A stretch of DNA of 64,000 nt from Trametopsis cervina. Its lineage: Eukaryota; Basidiomycota; Agaricomycetes; Polyporales; Irpicaceae. The DNA lies in NCBI GenBank assembly GCA_022385755.1, contig MU278352.1, forward strand, positions 992,001-1,056,000, read 5' to 3'. The notes beneath the pieces were generated by a model. It was not told the origin of the DNA. It worked only from the letters and a program-made list of their open reading frames with translations, and did no database searches. Within the stretch, counting starts at the first letter, position 1. Every line of letters starts with the position of its first letter. The translations under genes and the position numbers were made by a program. Shown here piece by piece: positions 34,349-47,456 of the stretch.

Positions 34349-36894
34349 ATGTCAACACCACGCTCTTTACCCACCACCGACTCGCAGCGCATTGCGACAA
34401 CACTACCTTTTGCGCCCACACCTGTGACCAGCCCTGCGAAGCATCGCATGCAGAGCCAATCCCGCCCACACAGCGGCAGCAACGCTAGCTCTACTAGTAA
34501 ACCACACAACCGCTCTGGTTCTATAATCTCCTCTCGCTCGCGACACCAACCGTCGTTGCTATCCGGAGAACTGTTTTCTCCGCCCCCGCCACTACCTCTC
34601 ACTTCCCCTCGAGGTATACATAATATAGCTTCTCCCACCGGAATACCCGCATCTTCATCGTTCTTTCACCCACCAAGACCGTATGGGCCGTTATCTCAGA
34701 CAGTATTTGCCCGACCATCAAGTCCAGGTTCGATTGCATCATCTGAAGCGCATCAAATGTCCCCAGCCCGACTAGGACCCTTCCAGAAACAGGACGCTCA
34801 TGACACGGACTACTCAGGGAGCATCAACCTCTCGTCTACGGAGGACCTGAACATGGCTGTGGTCTCGAAAGTCAACAAACACAGCCGGGAACCGTTGCTG
34901 CCAATTGGCGCCAATCGACCGAGGAAGTCAACCATCTCCTCCCGACCTTCCATCTCCGTCACCGATCCGTATGGCAGAGGCGACGGAGGGGCCAGCCCAG
35001 GGTCGAAGATGAGAGGTAGTTTTGAGAAGTTATTTAGACGAGGTTCGAGCCATGAGGGAGTGAAGAAGGGCTCGTCTCCGGTCTTGCCCTCAGCCTCGCC
35101 CGGCGCGCCATCCCCCACCAGCCTGATATCGCGCTCGAAGCCCGCGTCGCCCGTCGTACCACACGCGAATCCAGCCCTGACGTTCGACATAACCGCTATC
35201 AACAACAATAACGGACCAGACTCTCCCCTCCACGCGTACAAGCGGTCTTCCTCGCCTGCCGACTCGACTGCTTCCATCCATCACACTAATTTCTATCCGA
35301 CGCCACCGCAGGGGTTGAGCCCCTTGCCCGCCTTCACGCCGATGGTCGACCCAGAGACGGGCAAACCCATCCGCAACTGGCAACAGCACCCATCACGGAA
35401 CCGCTTCTTCCTCCGCGGACTGCTCATGACGGGCGGAGACACCCCCTGGGCCTTCATCGGTTCCCTGACCCTGACCCTCGCCATCGCAGGGACGTGGTTC
35501 GGGACAACTTGCGTATGGTGGTGGCAGAACGAGAGCCCGGCCGTCGCGGCCGTCGGCGCGTATATGTGTCTGCTCACTCTGTCGAGCATGGCAGCGACGG
35601 TGAGTGTTCTGTCAAGCGAGTACGGCGTGTGAAGATGCGCGAGGGGACTGATTGGTCGGCCGACTGGCCATATAGGCTTTCAGGGACCCTGGAATCTTAC
35701 CGCGCAACCTGGACTCCGATCCCCCGCTCGGAAGTGCGGGATCAGAGGAGAGCCTGAGGCAGCCTCTGCCACGCGACCTCAAGGTTCGCGCAGGGACGTG
35801 AGTGGATCTTCCACGGTAGATATCTTCTGCGCCGGTGTATTCTTATCGTGGCATATCTAGGGTTCGCGTGAAGTACTGCACGACGTGCAAGACGTACCGC
35901 CCGCCGCGGTCGAGTCATTGCAAGATGGTGAGTTGATATATATAGTGGCCTCATTTGCAGAATGTGGGGGTGAGCTGGGCTTGGCTGACATCGTGTTTTC
36001 CGCGCGCAGTGCGACAACTGCGTGGACGGGTGTGATCACCACTGCCAATGGGTCAACAACTGCGTCGGAAGACGTAATTACACGTCCTTCTTCATGTTCC
36101 TAACGTCCGCTGTAAGTCCTTGCCCGTCCGGCTTCCGCGTGTGGGTCGGTGAGATGCTCACGGGGACTGCTGCTCTGCGTTGCTGCGATAGGTGCTCACC
36201 CTCGTTCTCGTCATCTGCACGGCCGCCATTCATTTGTGGCTGCTCACGAGGGCCCGGTTCGACCTCACGCTCCGGGAGGCGCTGAAGACGTCGCAAGGAA
36301 CAGGCAGCGCTGTTGTGTTTTGTCTGGCCATCTTGGTCATTTGGCCTGTGACGGCACTGCTGGTGTACCATGCAAGGGTGAGCCGATCTTCTTCTCCATT
36401 TCTTGGAGTCCTACGACGGGATCACCATTAACCGTCTTTTCCTTTTGTGTGCAGTTGCTGCTTTTGAACGTGACGACTATCGAACAGGTGAGCTATTTTC
36501 CTATTTCCCATACTGCAGATTGCTCGGAATGCGGGTGGCACGCCCTCGTTCCGCGCGTCCGAGAGTCTCTTGTTTCTTATTGGCGTTCTGCGACGTGCTC
36601 ACTCCACCTATCAAACTTTGGAAATAGATCCGATTGCAGGCACACAAGTCCCTCGTCCCGGGCCCTACGCCTCCCAACCCGTTCTCGCACGGTAACTGGC
36701 GGCGGAACCTGATGTATGTGCTCTGTCGGACGCCGGGCTACTCGTGGGCGGACTTCCCCGCCGTCGCGACGCAGGACAAACGGGCAATAAACCCTGGCCT
36801 CGCAGACGACGGCGGCGGGGACTGGCAGCGCGGCGACGACCCAGATGCGACCCTGGCGACATTGGAAGAGGGGCGCGTGCGTAATAAGCATTGA
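34349..36894 (+). CDS. ERF2: DHHC palmitoyltransferase, ERF2-like
   Basis: Exons 34349-35599, 35676-35797, 35861-35927, 36010-36111, 36192-36377, 36455-36487 and 36628-36894 give 675 residues. The first ~340 are Ser/Pro-rich and disordered, far longer than in yeast Erf2. Two membrane helices follow ([34 protein letters not shown]), then DPGILPRN. The zinc-binding DHHC region is [19 protein letters not shown] plus [18 protein letters not shown], with catalytic Cys492, then GRRNYTSFF. Two more helices ([36 protein letters not shown]) precede [15 protein letters not shown] and [18 protein letters not shown]. In yeast Erf2-Erf4 acylates Ras at the ER. The last intron (140 bases) is long for this window. 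Confidence 0.92.
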
Positions 36895-38515
36895 TGGCGG
36901 CGTGGTATGGATTTTTGCCTCCGCGATGGAGCATGTAAACTTGAAGGATGGATGGATATTGGAATTCGGACGTCTGAGACCCCGCTCGCTGTCTTGGCTT
37001 TCCTATTTGTATTAAGGCCCTTTTTTCATACTTAGAGTAGATAATTTGTAGTTCGCTCGCTGAGACCTCGGAGAACAGAGTTCGTGCGCGCAGGAGCGCG
37101 ATACGGTCAACTAGACGGGTCCGGCTATCGGTAGAAATGATTGAGGCGCGGGTGTGGATGGTCCAAGCAATGTGCTTGATCTGTGCGCAAAAATGGGGTT
37201 GCGAGTGCTGATTGAACATTGTCAAGCGTGCAGCGGTGTTCTGGGAAGCAGTGCTCGGGCTCTGTGTGAGGACGTGTAACGGGCTGTCTGCGCTGCAGTT
37301 TCTCGTGGTAATCGCGGGCAGTAGAGAAGCGTAGCCCTTGTTCCCTGGTAAGCAGGAGCAGCAGGAGGAGTGGTAATGCCCTTGTACTTGTTGGATTAGC
37401 ACTGATTGATGGGAGGCTGATAGACCTAGCGAGGGTGAGATCGCATCTGGCGAGAGCAGAGTGCCCTGCTGCTGCGGAATTTCTGGGCAGGCACCGCGCG
37501 GTGGTGATTGTTTATTTTCCGCGCCGAACGACGTGTTATGATGATATGTTTTGGATGCAGGCAGGTTGCAGGCAGGCAGCGGAGGCAGACGGGGGGAAAT
37601 ATAAATAATCTCATTTCATCGGTGGCTGATTGCTGGGCGTGGCGGACGCAGCAGTGGGACGGCAGAGTTAGCGCTGGTTAGCGGTGTTTGTTTGAGTGTT
37701 TGGCCTGTCCAGATCTGGAAAGCTGATGCCGCCGCACGGAGGTCACTTTTGACCCCTGAAAATGCCGCCCACGTGTAGTCATCGGGCATGATGACGCGCG
37801 TCGTGTCCCTGGCGAGCTGCTGAGAGGTCTGTTGTGGATGAGATGAGTGCGCATACAACCAGCGACCAGCAACACCATAGCTGTGTCGCTCGCAACCAAC
37901 ATATCACTTACTAGAACACAATAACAAGGATGCAGTTACTTAGGATAACAAAAAAACACGCATACAGCCTATGACGCTATACCACGGCGAATCTGAGATG
38001 CGGATGATAATGGATTGTCGCTGAGTGCCAACGAACGCAGGACCGCATTCTGACTAAACTGATCGTCGGAGTTTAGGCGATATGTCCCGGCATCTCGGCA
38101 TGAGGCGGACGCACTGTTCAATTAAAGTGATGGGCCCAGTGACACTCGCCTGCCGTCGGCCGTCGGCTGCTCGTCCCTTCGTCTCTTCCACTCACCGACG
38201 ACCTCCAGCAGCCCGCGCACAGCATACACGCAGCCAGCTCACCGCCCTCTGCGTCCCCGCAGCTAAAGCCAGCAATACCAGGAGAGGGCAACAGCGCAAC
38301 GCGTCCGAGCTCGCACACAGCCGAGGTAAACCCAACTCCTGTGCGTTCCCATATTCCGAAAACCGTGGTCCTGTCGCATGTGCTGAAAATGAGAATGCAG
38401 AGCGAATTATTGTCGACTACTCATAAACGCCTAATCGCATTTAATGCAAATCGCCGATTCGGTCCACCGCACGCTGTAATCCCAGTTTATAAACCGGCCC
38501 AGCCCAAGTCTCCTA
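36895..38515. other. Gene-free stretch of about 1.6 kb
   Basis: No coding region was supported between the palmitoyltransferase and the Zn2Cys6 factor. A 245-codon minus-strand frame (36665-37402) overlaps the ERF2-like terminal exon and has no ATG-led family match. The part next to 38516 is probably a long promoter for the regulator. Confidence 0.4.
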
Positions 38516-41500
38516 ATGGACAACGGCAGTCCGTCCGCCACCGACAACGGCAAACCTCAGCCGCCCAAGCATCCCCGCCAACGTAACTCGTCCACCGACG
38601 CATCCCAGCCAAAGAAACCCAGAAAGCAGCGAACAAAGCCCGCAGACACCCCAGCGAGAGAGACCACACCCCCCGCGGTTGATCACGGTGCGTAATCCCC
38701 GTTCATCCATCCATCTCCCCCTCGTGCATACGATTCACGGCAAATCTTTCTCTACCTGTAGCGCGCATATCCAACGTCAGAGACCAACCACCAACAGAGG
38801 CTACATCGCCCCGCTTCACCGCCCATCTCCAGCCCTACCCCGGAGCACCCGCCCAGCAGCAGCAGCAGCCATACGTCTACGCAATGAACGGCAATCCCTA
38901 CCAGGCCTCCTCCCCCGCCTACCACCCCTCCTCGCAGGCAGCATCAGGCCACAATGGTCAGACTGCCCCCGTCGGCCCGGGCATCTCAGGCCATGGACAA
39001 TACCCGTACGCAGTAGCGCACCCTGCGTACAGCTACCCCCCTTACGCGCAATACCCGTCGATGGTTATGTACGGTGCAGCAGGGCCCAGCCACGGTGCAC
39101 ATGCAGAGCAGCCGTCAGCTGAGCCCTCGCCCCCGCCCTCGACCACTCCTACAACAGGCAAGCGAAAAAGGAAGTACCGCTTTCGCGAGCTGTAGTGCAT
39201 CCCGCACCCAACTAACGCACTCCCAACAGATTCAATGAGTGACTCCGCCCGAGCAGCATCGGCCAGCGCCGCTGCACAGGCAGAGGCCAAAAAGAGGACA
39301 AAGACGCAACGCGCTTGCGACAGCTGTAGGAGTCGGAAGATAAGGTTCGTCTCGTGCCCTTCGTTCACACCACCAACCAGTACACCGCGGTACCCTGGGT
39401 CCTTCCTGGCTCTCCGTCTCCCGCCTTCCACGGTGTCTATATATATGCGCTTACGATGGGGCTTGCTGAACGCTTCCATGGTCTCATAGATGTGATGTCC
39501 TTCCTGACACCGACCCGCCAGAGTGCCAGCACTGTAAACAGTACGGCTTCGATTGTACCTTCTTCCTACCCATCACCGAGACTCGCTTTAAGAAAAAGAG
39601 GTTGGAACAGGAGGCAGAGGCGGAAAAGGAAAAAGACCGCAGCACGAACTCACCGCACGCAGAAAGTTCGCGAAACTCAGACGTCCGAGTGTTCGGTGAG
39701 TCACTCCGCGTTTTTCTGTGCCCTCCTTCTGCATGGGCTGATTCCGCACTCACTTAAGGCCCAACCTCGCCCGCCTACCTGCTGCACTCGCAAGCGCTCA
39801 TATCTTCACGAACTTACGAAAGCTACGACACGCGCTACCACCACTCGTGGGACGTGAGCGCGAACGGGGACGGGGTGATACAGGTGCACGAACCGCAGCC
39901 GAGCGAACCGCAGAACGCGCACCCGAAGCCGGCCGACCTGCGCATCGAGCGGGACGTGATCGAGACCCTCGTGAACGCGTACTTCCGCGAGATCGCCCCG
40001 ATCCTGCCGATCGTCACGCGTGCAGAGTTCATCGCGAGCAGCCCGCCCCAGCCGATATTGCTCTACTCGATGTGTCTCGTCGCGGCGGCGCGGAGGGAGG
40101 TGTCGCAGGGGGTGTTTGACTCGGTAAGGTATGCGGTGAATAATTTGATCAAGGCGGAGGACGTGCTGTCGACGGCGTCGATTGTGCATGTGCAGTCGTT
40201 GTTGATTCTAGCTATGATGGGCGACTGTCACTCGGCGTTCGCACCTAGTGCATTGTCCACGCTTTGGGTAAGGCTGGGGTGTGCCATTCGCATGGTACGT
40301 ACTTCTTGCACAAGTTAGTTGCAGGGACTCACAAGACGTCTTTTTTCACACAATGTTGTCTAGGCTCAGGACCTCGGTCTGCACCGTGCAGAAGCTGTAA
40401 AGCAGAACATTGAGCTGCGACGACGGTTATGGTCAATATGTGTTATCCTAGACAGATGGTACGCACCTCTTTCCTCCCATTTTCCGGTCAAAAAATGCCG
40501 ACTCACCTGTCAAACAGGGTATCGGTGACATACGGCCACCCATTCATGATCGACGTCGGCGACTGCGACGCACGATTGCCGTCTTCCGGGGACGACACGG
40601 ACATGTACCTCGACCAGCTCGTGCGCCTGAGCGTCATAGTGGGCAAGGTGATGAAGAACATCTACACGTACGTCCCCCCCTCTCCCAGCCGCGCTCTTTA
40701 TATAGTGCGATGGATGCGCTAACAGCGGCTGCGCCGCTCGGCAGACCGGCCGGATTGAACGTGACGGACGACGGCAAACTGCAGGGCATCCTGGACGAGC
40801 TTGTCAGCTGGAAGGCGAAGCTGCCGCCTGAGCTGCAGTTCCGAGGACCCGAGACTGGTGTCTCTGCTGGTACGTCTCACCCTCCCTCTCCCCCTGTTTC
40901 TAGGTGCTCTCGCCTGCCTTTGTATTGTGTACCGGTGGCCGAATGTGCCGTGGCTTCTTGCCGTCCCGGCTGATCGGCATCCTGTGTAGTGATTCCTGAC
41001 ATACCTGCCCGACACTGACCTCTGTCTTGTCTGTTTTCTCTCTTGGCAGGGATACTCTATTTGCTGTACTGTTGCGTCAACATGCTGTTCTGGCGCGTGT
41101 TCATGCGGATATCGTACACCTGTCCTGAGCACATCAAGTTTGCGCTGACGGTCCAGAACTGGACGGAACTCGTGCAGCTCACGGGAGACGCCATTGACTG
41201 GTTGGACGCGAACGAGCGGTCGTACGATGTTTGGATGCTCGTGGCGTACTGTTCGACGTTGTGCGCGTTCGTTCAGGTGAGTTTCCTTCGAATACCGGCA
41301 GTTGAGAGTGTATTTGATGCGATATTTGGGATTTAGTATCATACGTACGGCCGCAGAGCGGAACAGGAAGCACTCGACAAGCTCAGGAAGCTGCGAGACT
41401 GCGTTCGGCGATGGGAAAGCTCGATTAATTCAGAGCATATGTCTGCGCGACGGAAGGTACGTTCTATGTTGAGATACTGAAAAGGATGGTGTACTGATGA

Positions 41501-42155
41501 TATGCAGACGGCCGAGATTATCTCTCTGCTTTACGAAGACGCACAAACACCCATCCAGAACATCGAGCGTCCCGCGCTTAACCCGACGGGCGGTGTAACG
41601 GTCAAGGCGCCTTTATCAAACCTGCTGTTCCGTAAAGATAACAGCAGGCCTGGAGGTGGTGTCTTTATTGCACACGACACTACGAATGAGGCTGTGGATA
41701 AGCATCTGCCTAAAGGAACGATCATCCACGAGCCAAACCAAGGTACGTAGTGCCTTAAAATGGATGATGGAGTGTGTGCTAATGGAAATTACAGCCGTGC
41801 AGCACCAACAGGACGTGAACATGTCTAACTATGCGCAGCCTGACCAATCGTTCAATATGAATCCCTCGCTTGTCCTCCCTCCTGGCCATGTCCACGTCAT
41901 GAACATGAACATGGTGCCGCAGTTTAACGAAAGTGGCAATAACCCTGAGCAGTTCACGGTGACCGATCGTGGAATCTTGGACAACATCCCCGCACAGCTG
42001 TTGTACGAGTGGAGTGAGTTTGGCATTTCTGCAAGTTTATTAAACATAAGCTTACAGGCTTCTCTGCAGATATGATCGACGCGCAGTGGGACCTGTTGCC
42101 GCGCATGCCGGGGCAGCAGCAGCAGTACCCGCACCCGCACCAAAACGAAATGTAG
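38516..42155 (+). CDS. Zn2Cys6 transcription factor with fungal-specific regulatory domain
   Basis: Thirteen exons (38516-38687, 38762-39157, 39230-39344, 39490-39695, 39759-40294, 40364-40458, 40518-40667, 40745-40869, 41050-41276, 41337-41456, 41508-41742, 41795-42013, 42070-42155) give 893 residues. The cluster is C-x2-C-x6-C-x10-C-x2-C-x6-C: Cys219, 222, 229, 240, 243 and 250, split by an intron after RSRKIR. A basic linker (RFKKKRLEQ) follows. The fungal-specific regulatory region holds LVNAYFREIAPILPIV, MAQDLGLHRAEAV, RRRLWSICVILDRW and VTYGHPFMIDV, as in XlnR/Amyr-type factors. The N-terminus is Gln/Pro/Tyr-rich and the C-terminus Gln/Met/Asn-rich, probably activation regions. Intron 2 (39158-39229) needs a GC donor. 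Target genes are unknown. Confidence 0.9.
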
Positions 42156-44794
42156 TTCGCCCCGGGACCAGTAATCGACTCGTCAGGCTTCCTCCTGTAG
42201 ATCATCGAGGTCGGTTAGTGGGTCCTATCGTTCCGCTCAGGGGCGCAGGTGGTGCCTGGACGGCGCCGCTGTGCGACGACCCTTGGATCTGTCCTAGTGC
42301 AAATCCGCGCGTCGACGTCATCGCATGCCCAGTCGAGTCGCATCTCTCTCTCTCCCACGGGAAGCCTGTGTGCGCTGTATTAGAAATCTGTTTGTTTTGT
42401 AAAGTCACCAGAGGTATATTTTTGTTTCTTTTTCTCTATTACGCTGTTACTGTACCAGCTGCCTGTCGTTGTTAAGTACGCAAAAAGGTCGAGCACCTGG
42501 AATTTCCTGTAGATCGTAATCGTCATGTGATGCTATTTCGACGGCCGTTGTGCTTATCGCGCGTTGGGCTGTATCGCGCTTTTGCGACTATAAAAGACGC
42601 TAACTATAAGGACGTATGCGAGTGCAGGTAGTGGTCCTAGAGGGTGCTTGTAGGCTTGAATCCGATCGTTGTTTCCATTGCGACCACTATCCCTGCATCG
42701 CTTTCAACGAACTACTTGTGCCAATGACATACCTGATCACTAGCTTGCTCTTGTGCGGGATCGCAGATGCGCATCACAGTTGAGCCTAGATCGACGGCGC
42801 GGGTCAAGAGAATGCTTGCGCCTCCGACGCGAACGCCTGTGATTATTAATCGCTATTGGGCCCTGTGTGATAGACACGCCTGACGGGTGATTTCGACACC
42901 TGCCGGCATGGTGCACATACGTACACATGGGCCTGCGCACCTGCGAAGCTTCTGTCACGAAACCGCAAAAAATAGCGTGCGCTCCCCAGATTTAGCGTGA
43001 TAGCATGGCATCCAGTGAGAGCAATATGCAAAAATGCCCGCGCAAACACCGCGGGCGCGGATGGCGGCGAGTAGGTCGGAGAAAGAATGGGGAGGGAGGA
43101 ACGGGACGACCAGGCGGCGCACGAAACCGCGGCGACGCGAGAAGCAGGGCGTGAAGCGCGGTTTGTGTGCTCGGCGATCCTCGCTTCGCTTTCAAAGCGT
43201 CGCCCACAGGATCCTACAAGCACACCACGGGGATCGGTGCCTGATCGATTGGTAGGTATGGCTCGCGGCAACGGAGGCATACACAGGGTAACATACACAC
43301 TTATTGAATGTGGGCCCTAGTGCGAACGGGCCTGCCGTGCAGTTGACACTGCCCATGCCGAACGGGCCAGAACACTACGCGTTCCAGGCGCAGAGCTCAC
43401 CCCCTCGAGCCTGGTGGTGGCCGTGTGCTATTCCCGGCGGGCGGCGCGTCCGCGGCACTACAGAGTTGTCTCTCCCTGAGCTTATTCGGCCTTCCTGATG
43501 GTAAAGCCTGGGCCCAAGTAGAATTGACGATCAGCGCGTCTCGGTTTATGCATGAGGTTGCAGTGCCGGAGCCGCGGCTGGCCTCGTCAGCCGTCGTTAC
43601 AGTAAACACGAGACACGTAACGCCTGTGATGCACAGCTGTCGCTGGTGCTGACGCTTGCGGCTCGACAGGTTTGACCAGGAAGGTTGTTCAGATTCTCAC
43701 GCCGGCGAACTTGCTCGGGTGCAATTGGAGTGGGGTATCCTCGAGATCTGTGGTGGACGCATAAAACTAGTGAGTCCCGGTCTCGTGAGCGATGATATCG
43801 TAAAGGTGTGCTCACTTGTGCAACTCTTCGAGACACATGAGCGTATAGCATGGGACTGAAGCCAATAATTACGGCTTGATTAAGTTCATTATAATTAATC
43901 TAGAATCTTGTCGGACCAGAGTTCAACAGCTGCTTACCGGTTCGCTGCCCACAGTGAAGAGGACCCAGAAGAGTTAGAGCAATATTGCCCATCATCCTTC
44001 CGTCTCCAGTGTCAAACCTGTGTGGTAAGCACTATGAATCCACAAGCAGGAGATGAAACCGCCCCAACCAGTGTGAATATTTCCTCCTGGTACGTTGGCT
44101 GCACAAGCTGTATACGGAGGCCCCCTGTGCTCCACAATGAGCTGCTGATAGACATGAGCGTACCATGGGGGAAATACCGCATCCAGAGAGAGCAGACTCC
44201 CTTACTCGGACTGCCGTCGAGGTAAGCCCAACTTTCACGCGGAGGCAGGGTTTGAAATACCTAAGGATGTGTTCGACCTATTTCCGTACAATATCCTAGT
44301 AGAGAAGGCCTTCCATTCAGAACAAGATTCTATCGGAATGATAACACGGAGGCCCACCTTCCACATTGACCAGTAGCAACGCTAAACACACTGACGTAGT
44401 TGTGGGTCACACCGCCCATACGTAGCACAAGCAAGGAGCGGGGGAAGCCAGACTCCGTCTTCGCGCTTCGACAGGGTGGGAAGTGGGGTTCGACCTCCGA
44501 TAGTTCTAAGCCCAAGACAACCGGATGTGTAGACCTCAAAGCAGGGGCTGGTCCCCTGCAGTGCGTAGCTTCTAAGCTGGAGTAGTATGGCGTCACTTGT
44601 CATGCGTATAGATGGTAGAGATACTCACAACCGATCATGGATTTGTCAGGAGCAATACTGTCGACACAGATGCATGGTCAGTGACGCATGAAGGATTCAA
44701 ACCCTCCGATGTGGTTTGGTTAAACTTGATCTGTTGATCTGTTGATACAAAGGCGAGGTTATTATTACAGTGCGTGTTAGGCCGTGGCTCTCTT
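42156..44794. other. Unassigned region of 2.6 kb
   Basis: No gene could be built here. Several plus-strand open frames between 43304 and 44225 look exon-like, for example PNGPEHYAFQAQSSPP (near 43360), LPDGKAWAQVELTISASRFM (near 43500) and LEWGILEICGGRIKLVSPGL (near 43730), but I could not join them with confident splice sites. A short direct repeat of GATCTGTT lies near 44730. The region may hold a lineage-specific or decayed gene, promoter DNA, or an RNA gene I cannot see. Confidence 0.35.
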
Positions 44795-45753
44795 CTAGTT
44801 CTCCTTTCCGCTCAAGCTCCTAAAGAACTCCGCGTAGGCGTGTTCAATATCAAACGACAGCTATGCCAGACGTCAGAAACAATTCCACGGGTTATGTTAA
44901 TAGCAATGCGCACCTGTCTACTCTGCTCCTCCGTTATCTCTTCAGACGCCTTCATCCCATTCAGCGTAATCAGCCTGTCCATGCATCGGAGGTTAGTCCA
45001 AGATGTGGGTCACCAGGTGGCTGACAGCGTTGACTACGCACCATGCAACCATCTTACTCCGTCCTTCCCAGTCTTTGCTGCCCTTGAATCTGGCATAGCC
45101 CGTCACGAGCTCTTGCAATATGGGGTGCAGTTGGTCTTTAGCGCGCATTCTCAGCTTGAGCGCGTCCATAAACGTTATAAAGCTCTGAACAAAACAAAGT
45201 CAGAGCTGAGACCGCCTGTTATATATAGAGATGCTTGCCTGTGTGGTCTCTGCGACCCACTTGCCAGTTTCTGGTCCAGCTTCGCTTGAATGTTCCACGG
45301 TCGCTGGAACGCCTACCTTGAGCCTGTGCAGTGCGGCTGGATGGTCCATCTATGCGTGTGAATACACTTCATGAGTTCTTACCCTGTACATAGAACAACA
45401 AAACCAGTTCCTTACCCGATAACGGCTCATAAATTGCTCGATAGAAGGGACGTCGTCACCGACTAGCTTAAGCATGGTCTTGTATTGCGATAACAGGCGT
45501 GTGCATGCTGGAGAGTACCTCTTCAACGACCGAGCTCAGCGTTGTGTCTTTTGTGATAATAAAGGACTCACTCAGCGGCTGTAACAGAGTCCCTAACATA
45601 CGCCCTCTCCAGGTAATCTAACGCGACTACGATCCCAAACAGTGTCGCCAGCAGTCCATACTGGTCGCGCTCCGCGTTAGTTGTGTATAGCCGTGCTTCT
45701 TCGTCTAGGCTGAGCGGTGCAGGCGTGGATGATTGTGGCCATGACACGGACAT
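44795..45753 (-). CDS. VPS28: ESCRT-I subunit VPS28
   Basis: Exons 45753-45572, 45518-45416, 45349-45239, 45184-45042, 44974-44914 and 44860-44795 give 221 residues. VPS28 binds VPS23 in ESCRT-I and, through its C-terminal helical bundle, ESCRT-II; it sorts ubiquitinated cargo at endosomes. Signatures: LDEEARLYTTNAERDQYGLL, DYLERAYVRDSVTAAEYSPA, LLSQYKTMLKLVGDDVPSI, MDHPAALHRLKVGVPATVEH, the C-terminal domain WVAETTQSFITFMDALKLRM, GYARFKGSKDWEGRSKMVAW, LITLNGMKASEEITEEQSR and HAYAEFFRSL. The intron 45185-45238 starts GCAAGC. The only GT alternative would delete the conserved VAETTQ, so a GC-AG intron is strongly supported. Confidence 0.96.
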
Positions 45754-47456
45754 ATTGATAGCATGTATGCGTCGTATCTCAAGGTGATGTGTTAATGGGC
45801 GTCTCTCAGATGCATCGCTGTGAAAGGCGGCAGCGGCCGCAGGGGCGGATCAATCAAGCAGCTGCAGTCGTCGCGTCGGATGCTGTCGTTGCTCTTTGAC
45901 CATCACTCAACTCGTAAGCAGCTTACACCGTTTCCACACATCTCACCTATCAAACAGTCCAATCTCGACATACAGCAGACAGCTTAACAGGGCGGTTTCG
46001 TGGCTTACGGCATGCAGATATCAGTGCCAGTTTCTGACATGCGTGAATGCGGGGTCGACTGAATACATTCAGGACTCGGCCGCCGGTGTCTAGTGAGCAC
46101 CTCTCGTTCAAGCTGATATCGTTGGCGTTTCATGTGGGATTTCTAGTCTTAAGCACGACTGATTGTCGGCGTTGCTGGATGGCCAGGCCAGTCGGACCTG
46201 GCCACCAGATACATGTTATCCTTGCGATTGGATATCCACATTATCCAGCGGACTTTGTGGCGGTTATGCGCGATCCATAGCGAGCTATTTCAAGCTCTGT
46301 TCAGTATTTGTCGACGCCCTCGTTTTTTGATCAGGCGTGCCTCAGGTCAGGTCTCTGCAGACCGTTCCTTTTGCCGGGTATGTTTTCTACGTTTCTCACT
46401 CGTGTCTCCTTCTTCGGCTGACTGTCTCCATCAGCTTCAGGTTCTAGCAGGTTCTACAGTTCATCGCCGCTACGGTGTATCCGAAAGCCTAGACATGACG
46501 TTGGGTACATCAATCACGTTGACGGGACCAACCCAACTTCCCTTGATACAGACTTCCCCGCCATTGCTCCGCAGCGAAAGAGCATTCAGATATGTTTCTT
46601 AGCTCGTTCCTACGGGACAACTCGGGAATGTACTGTATGCTGACTGTGCGAAGGCACGGTATGTACCTCTCAGACATCAACCACGCTGCATGTGAAGCGG
46701 CGTCCCTACACGATGGAACGTTACCCGGGACAATTTGCATGTCGAGCTCAAATGTGGCTACACCTCACGCGTCCTCACGCTCATGCAGCCTCGGTTGCTT
46801 CTACCGTGAGTGTAGTGCACACGCGAGCCTCGGTTGTATAACGTGTGTCCCGATAGCCTCGTGCTCTAGGGGGAGATGTCTCATGACGATCATGATCAAT
46901 GCAGTGTTGGGAGGAATATCAACTCAAGGACCAGTGAGGGTGAGATCTTCCTTCTGATGTTCGAGCGCGTTGTCGCGGTCTAACCTCTTGTGGGCAACGT
47001 GTCTCATAAAACATACATCCTGAGTCCGATTGCGGCTTTAAAGCAGGGCCTTTATCGGAGGCGTGGTATATTTACCTAGTAGATAATCCCACTGTACAGT
47101 ACCTCACTCTGCAGGCTTTGGCCACCGGGAAGGAATATTTTCCATGGATTGTGCGCTGCATGAGCAGAGTGAATGAGAGGCAGAAAGTTCGGGCGCGCGT
47201 GGCTTAGACCGGATTGATGGGAAACAACCCGCGTGGAAGGTTAAAGTGGACGCGACCTGCACATTTGTTCCAAGTTGCCAACATGACCGGGTCTTTCAAC
47301 CTGGCTCATCTCCACGCTATCCATTTAGTTTATTTCTAAGACTTGTCTCTAATCTACGCGACGCTCTTTTGCTCCTCACTACCACTATTCCAGCGCTGGT
47401 CGTGATACTCGCACTCAACATCCCTCAGGACGCTGTTCGCTGGACAGTCCTTTCCT
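45754..47456. other. Unassigned region of 1.7 kb between divergent genes
   Basis: This stretch holds the promoters of VPS28 and the LIM gene. Plus-strand frames of 121-129 codons at 46213 and 46592 have no family likeness. No repeat or RNA gene was found. Confidence 0.4.

Noticed and set aside
36665..37402. Minus-strand frame of 245 codons after the palmitoyltransferase
   Set aside because: It runs opposite the conserved terminal exon and has no recognisable domain.
44690..44720. B-box-like GGTTTGAATCC on the minus strand (tRNA-like)
   Set aside because: No A box, acceptor stem or anticodon arm can be formed at the right spacing.
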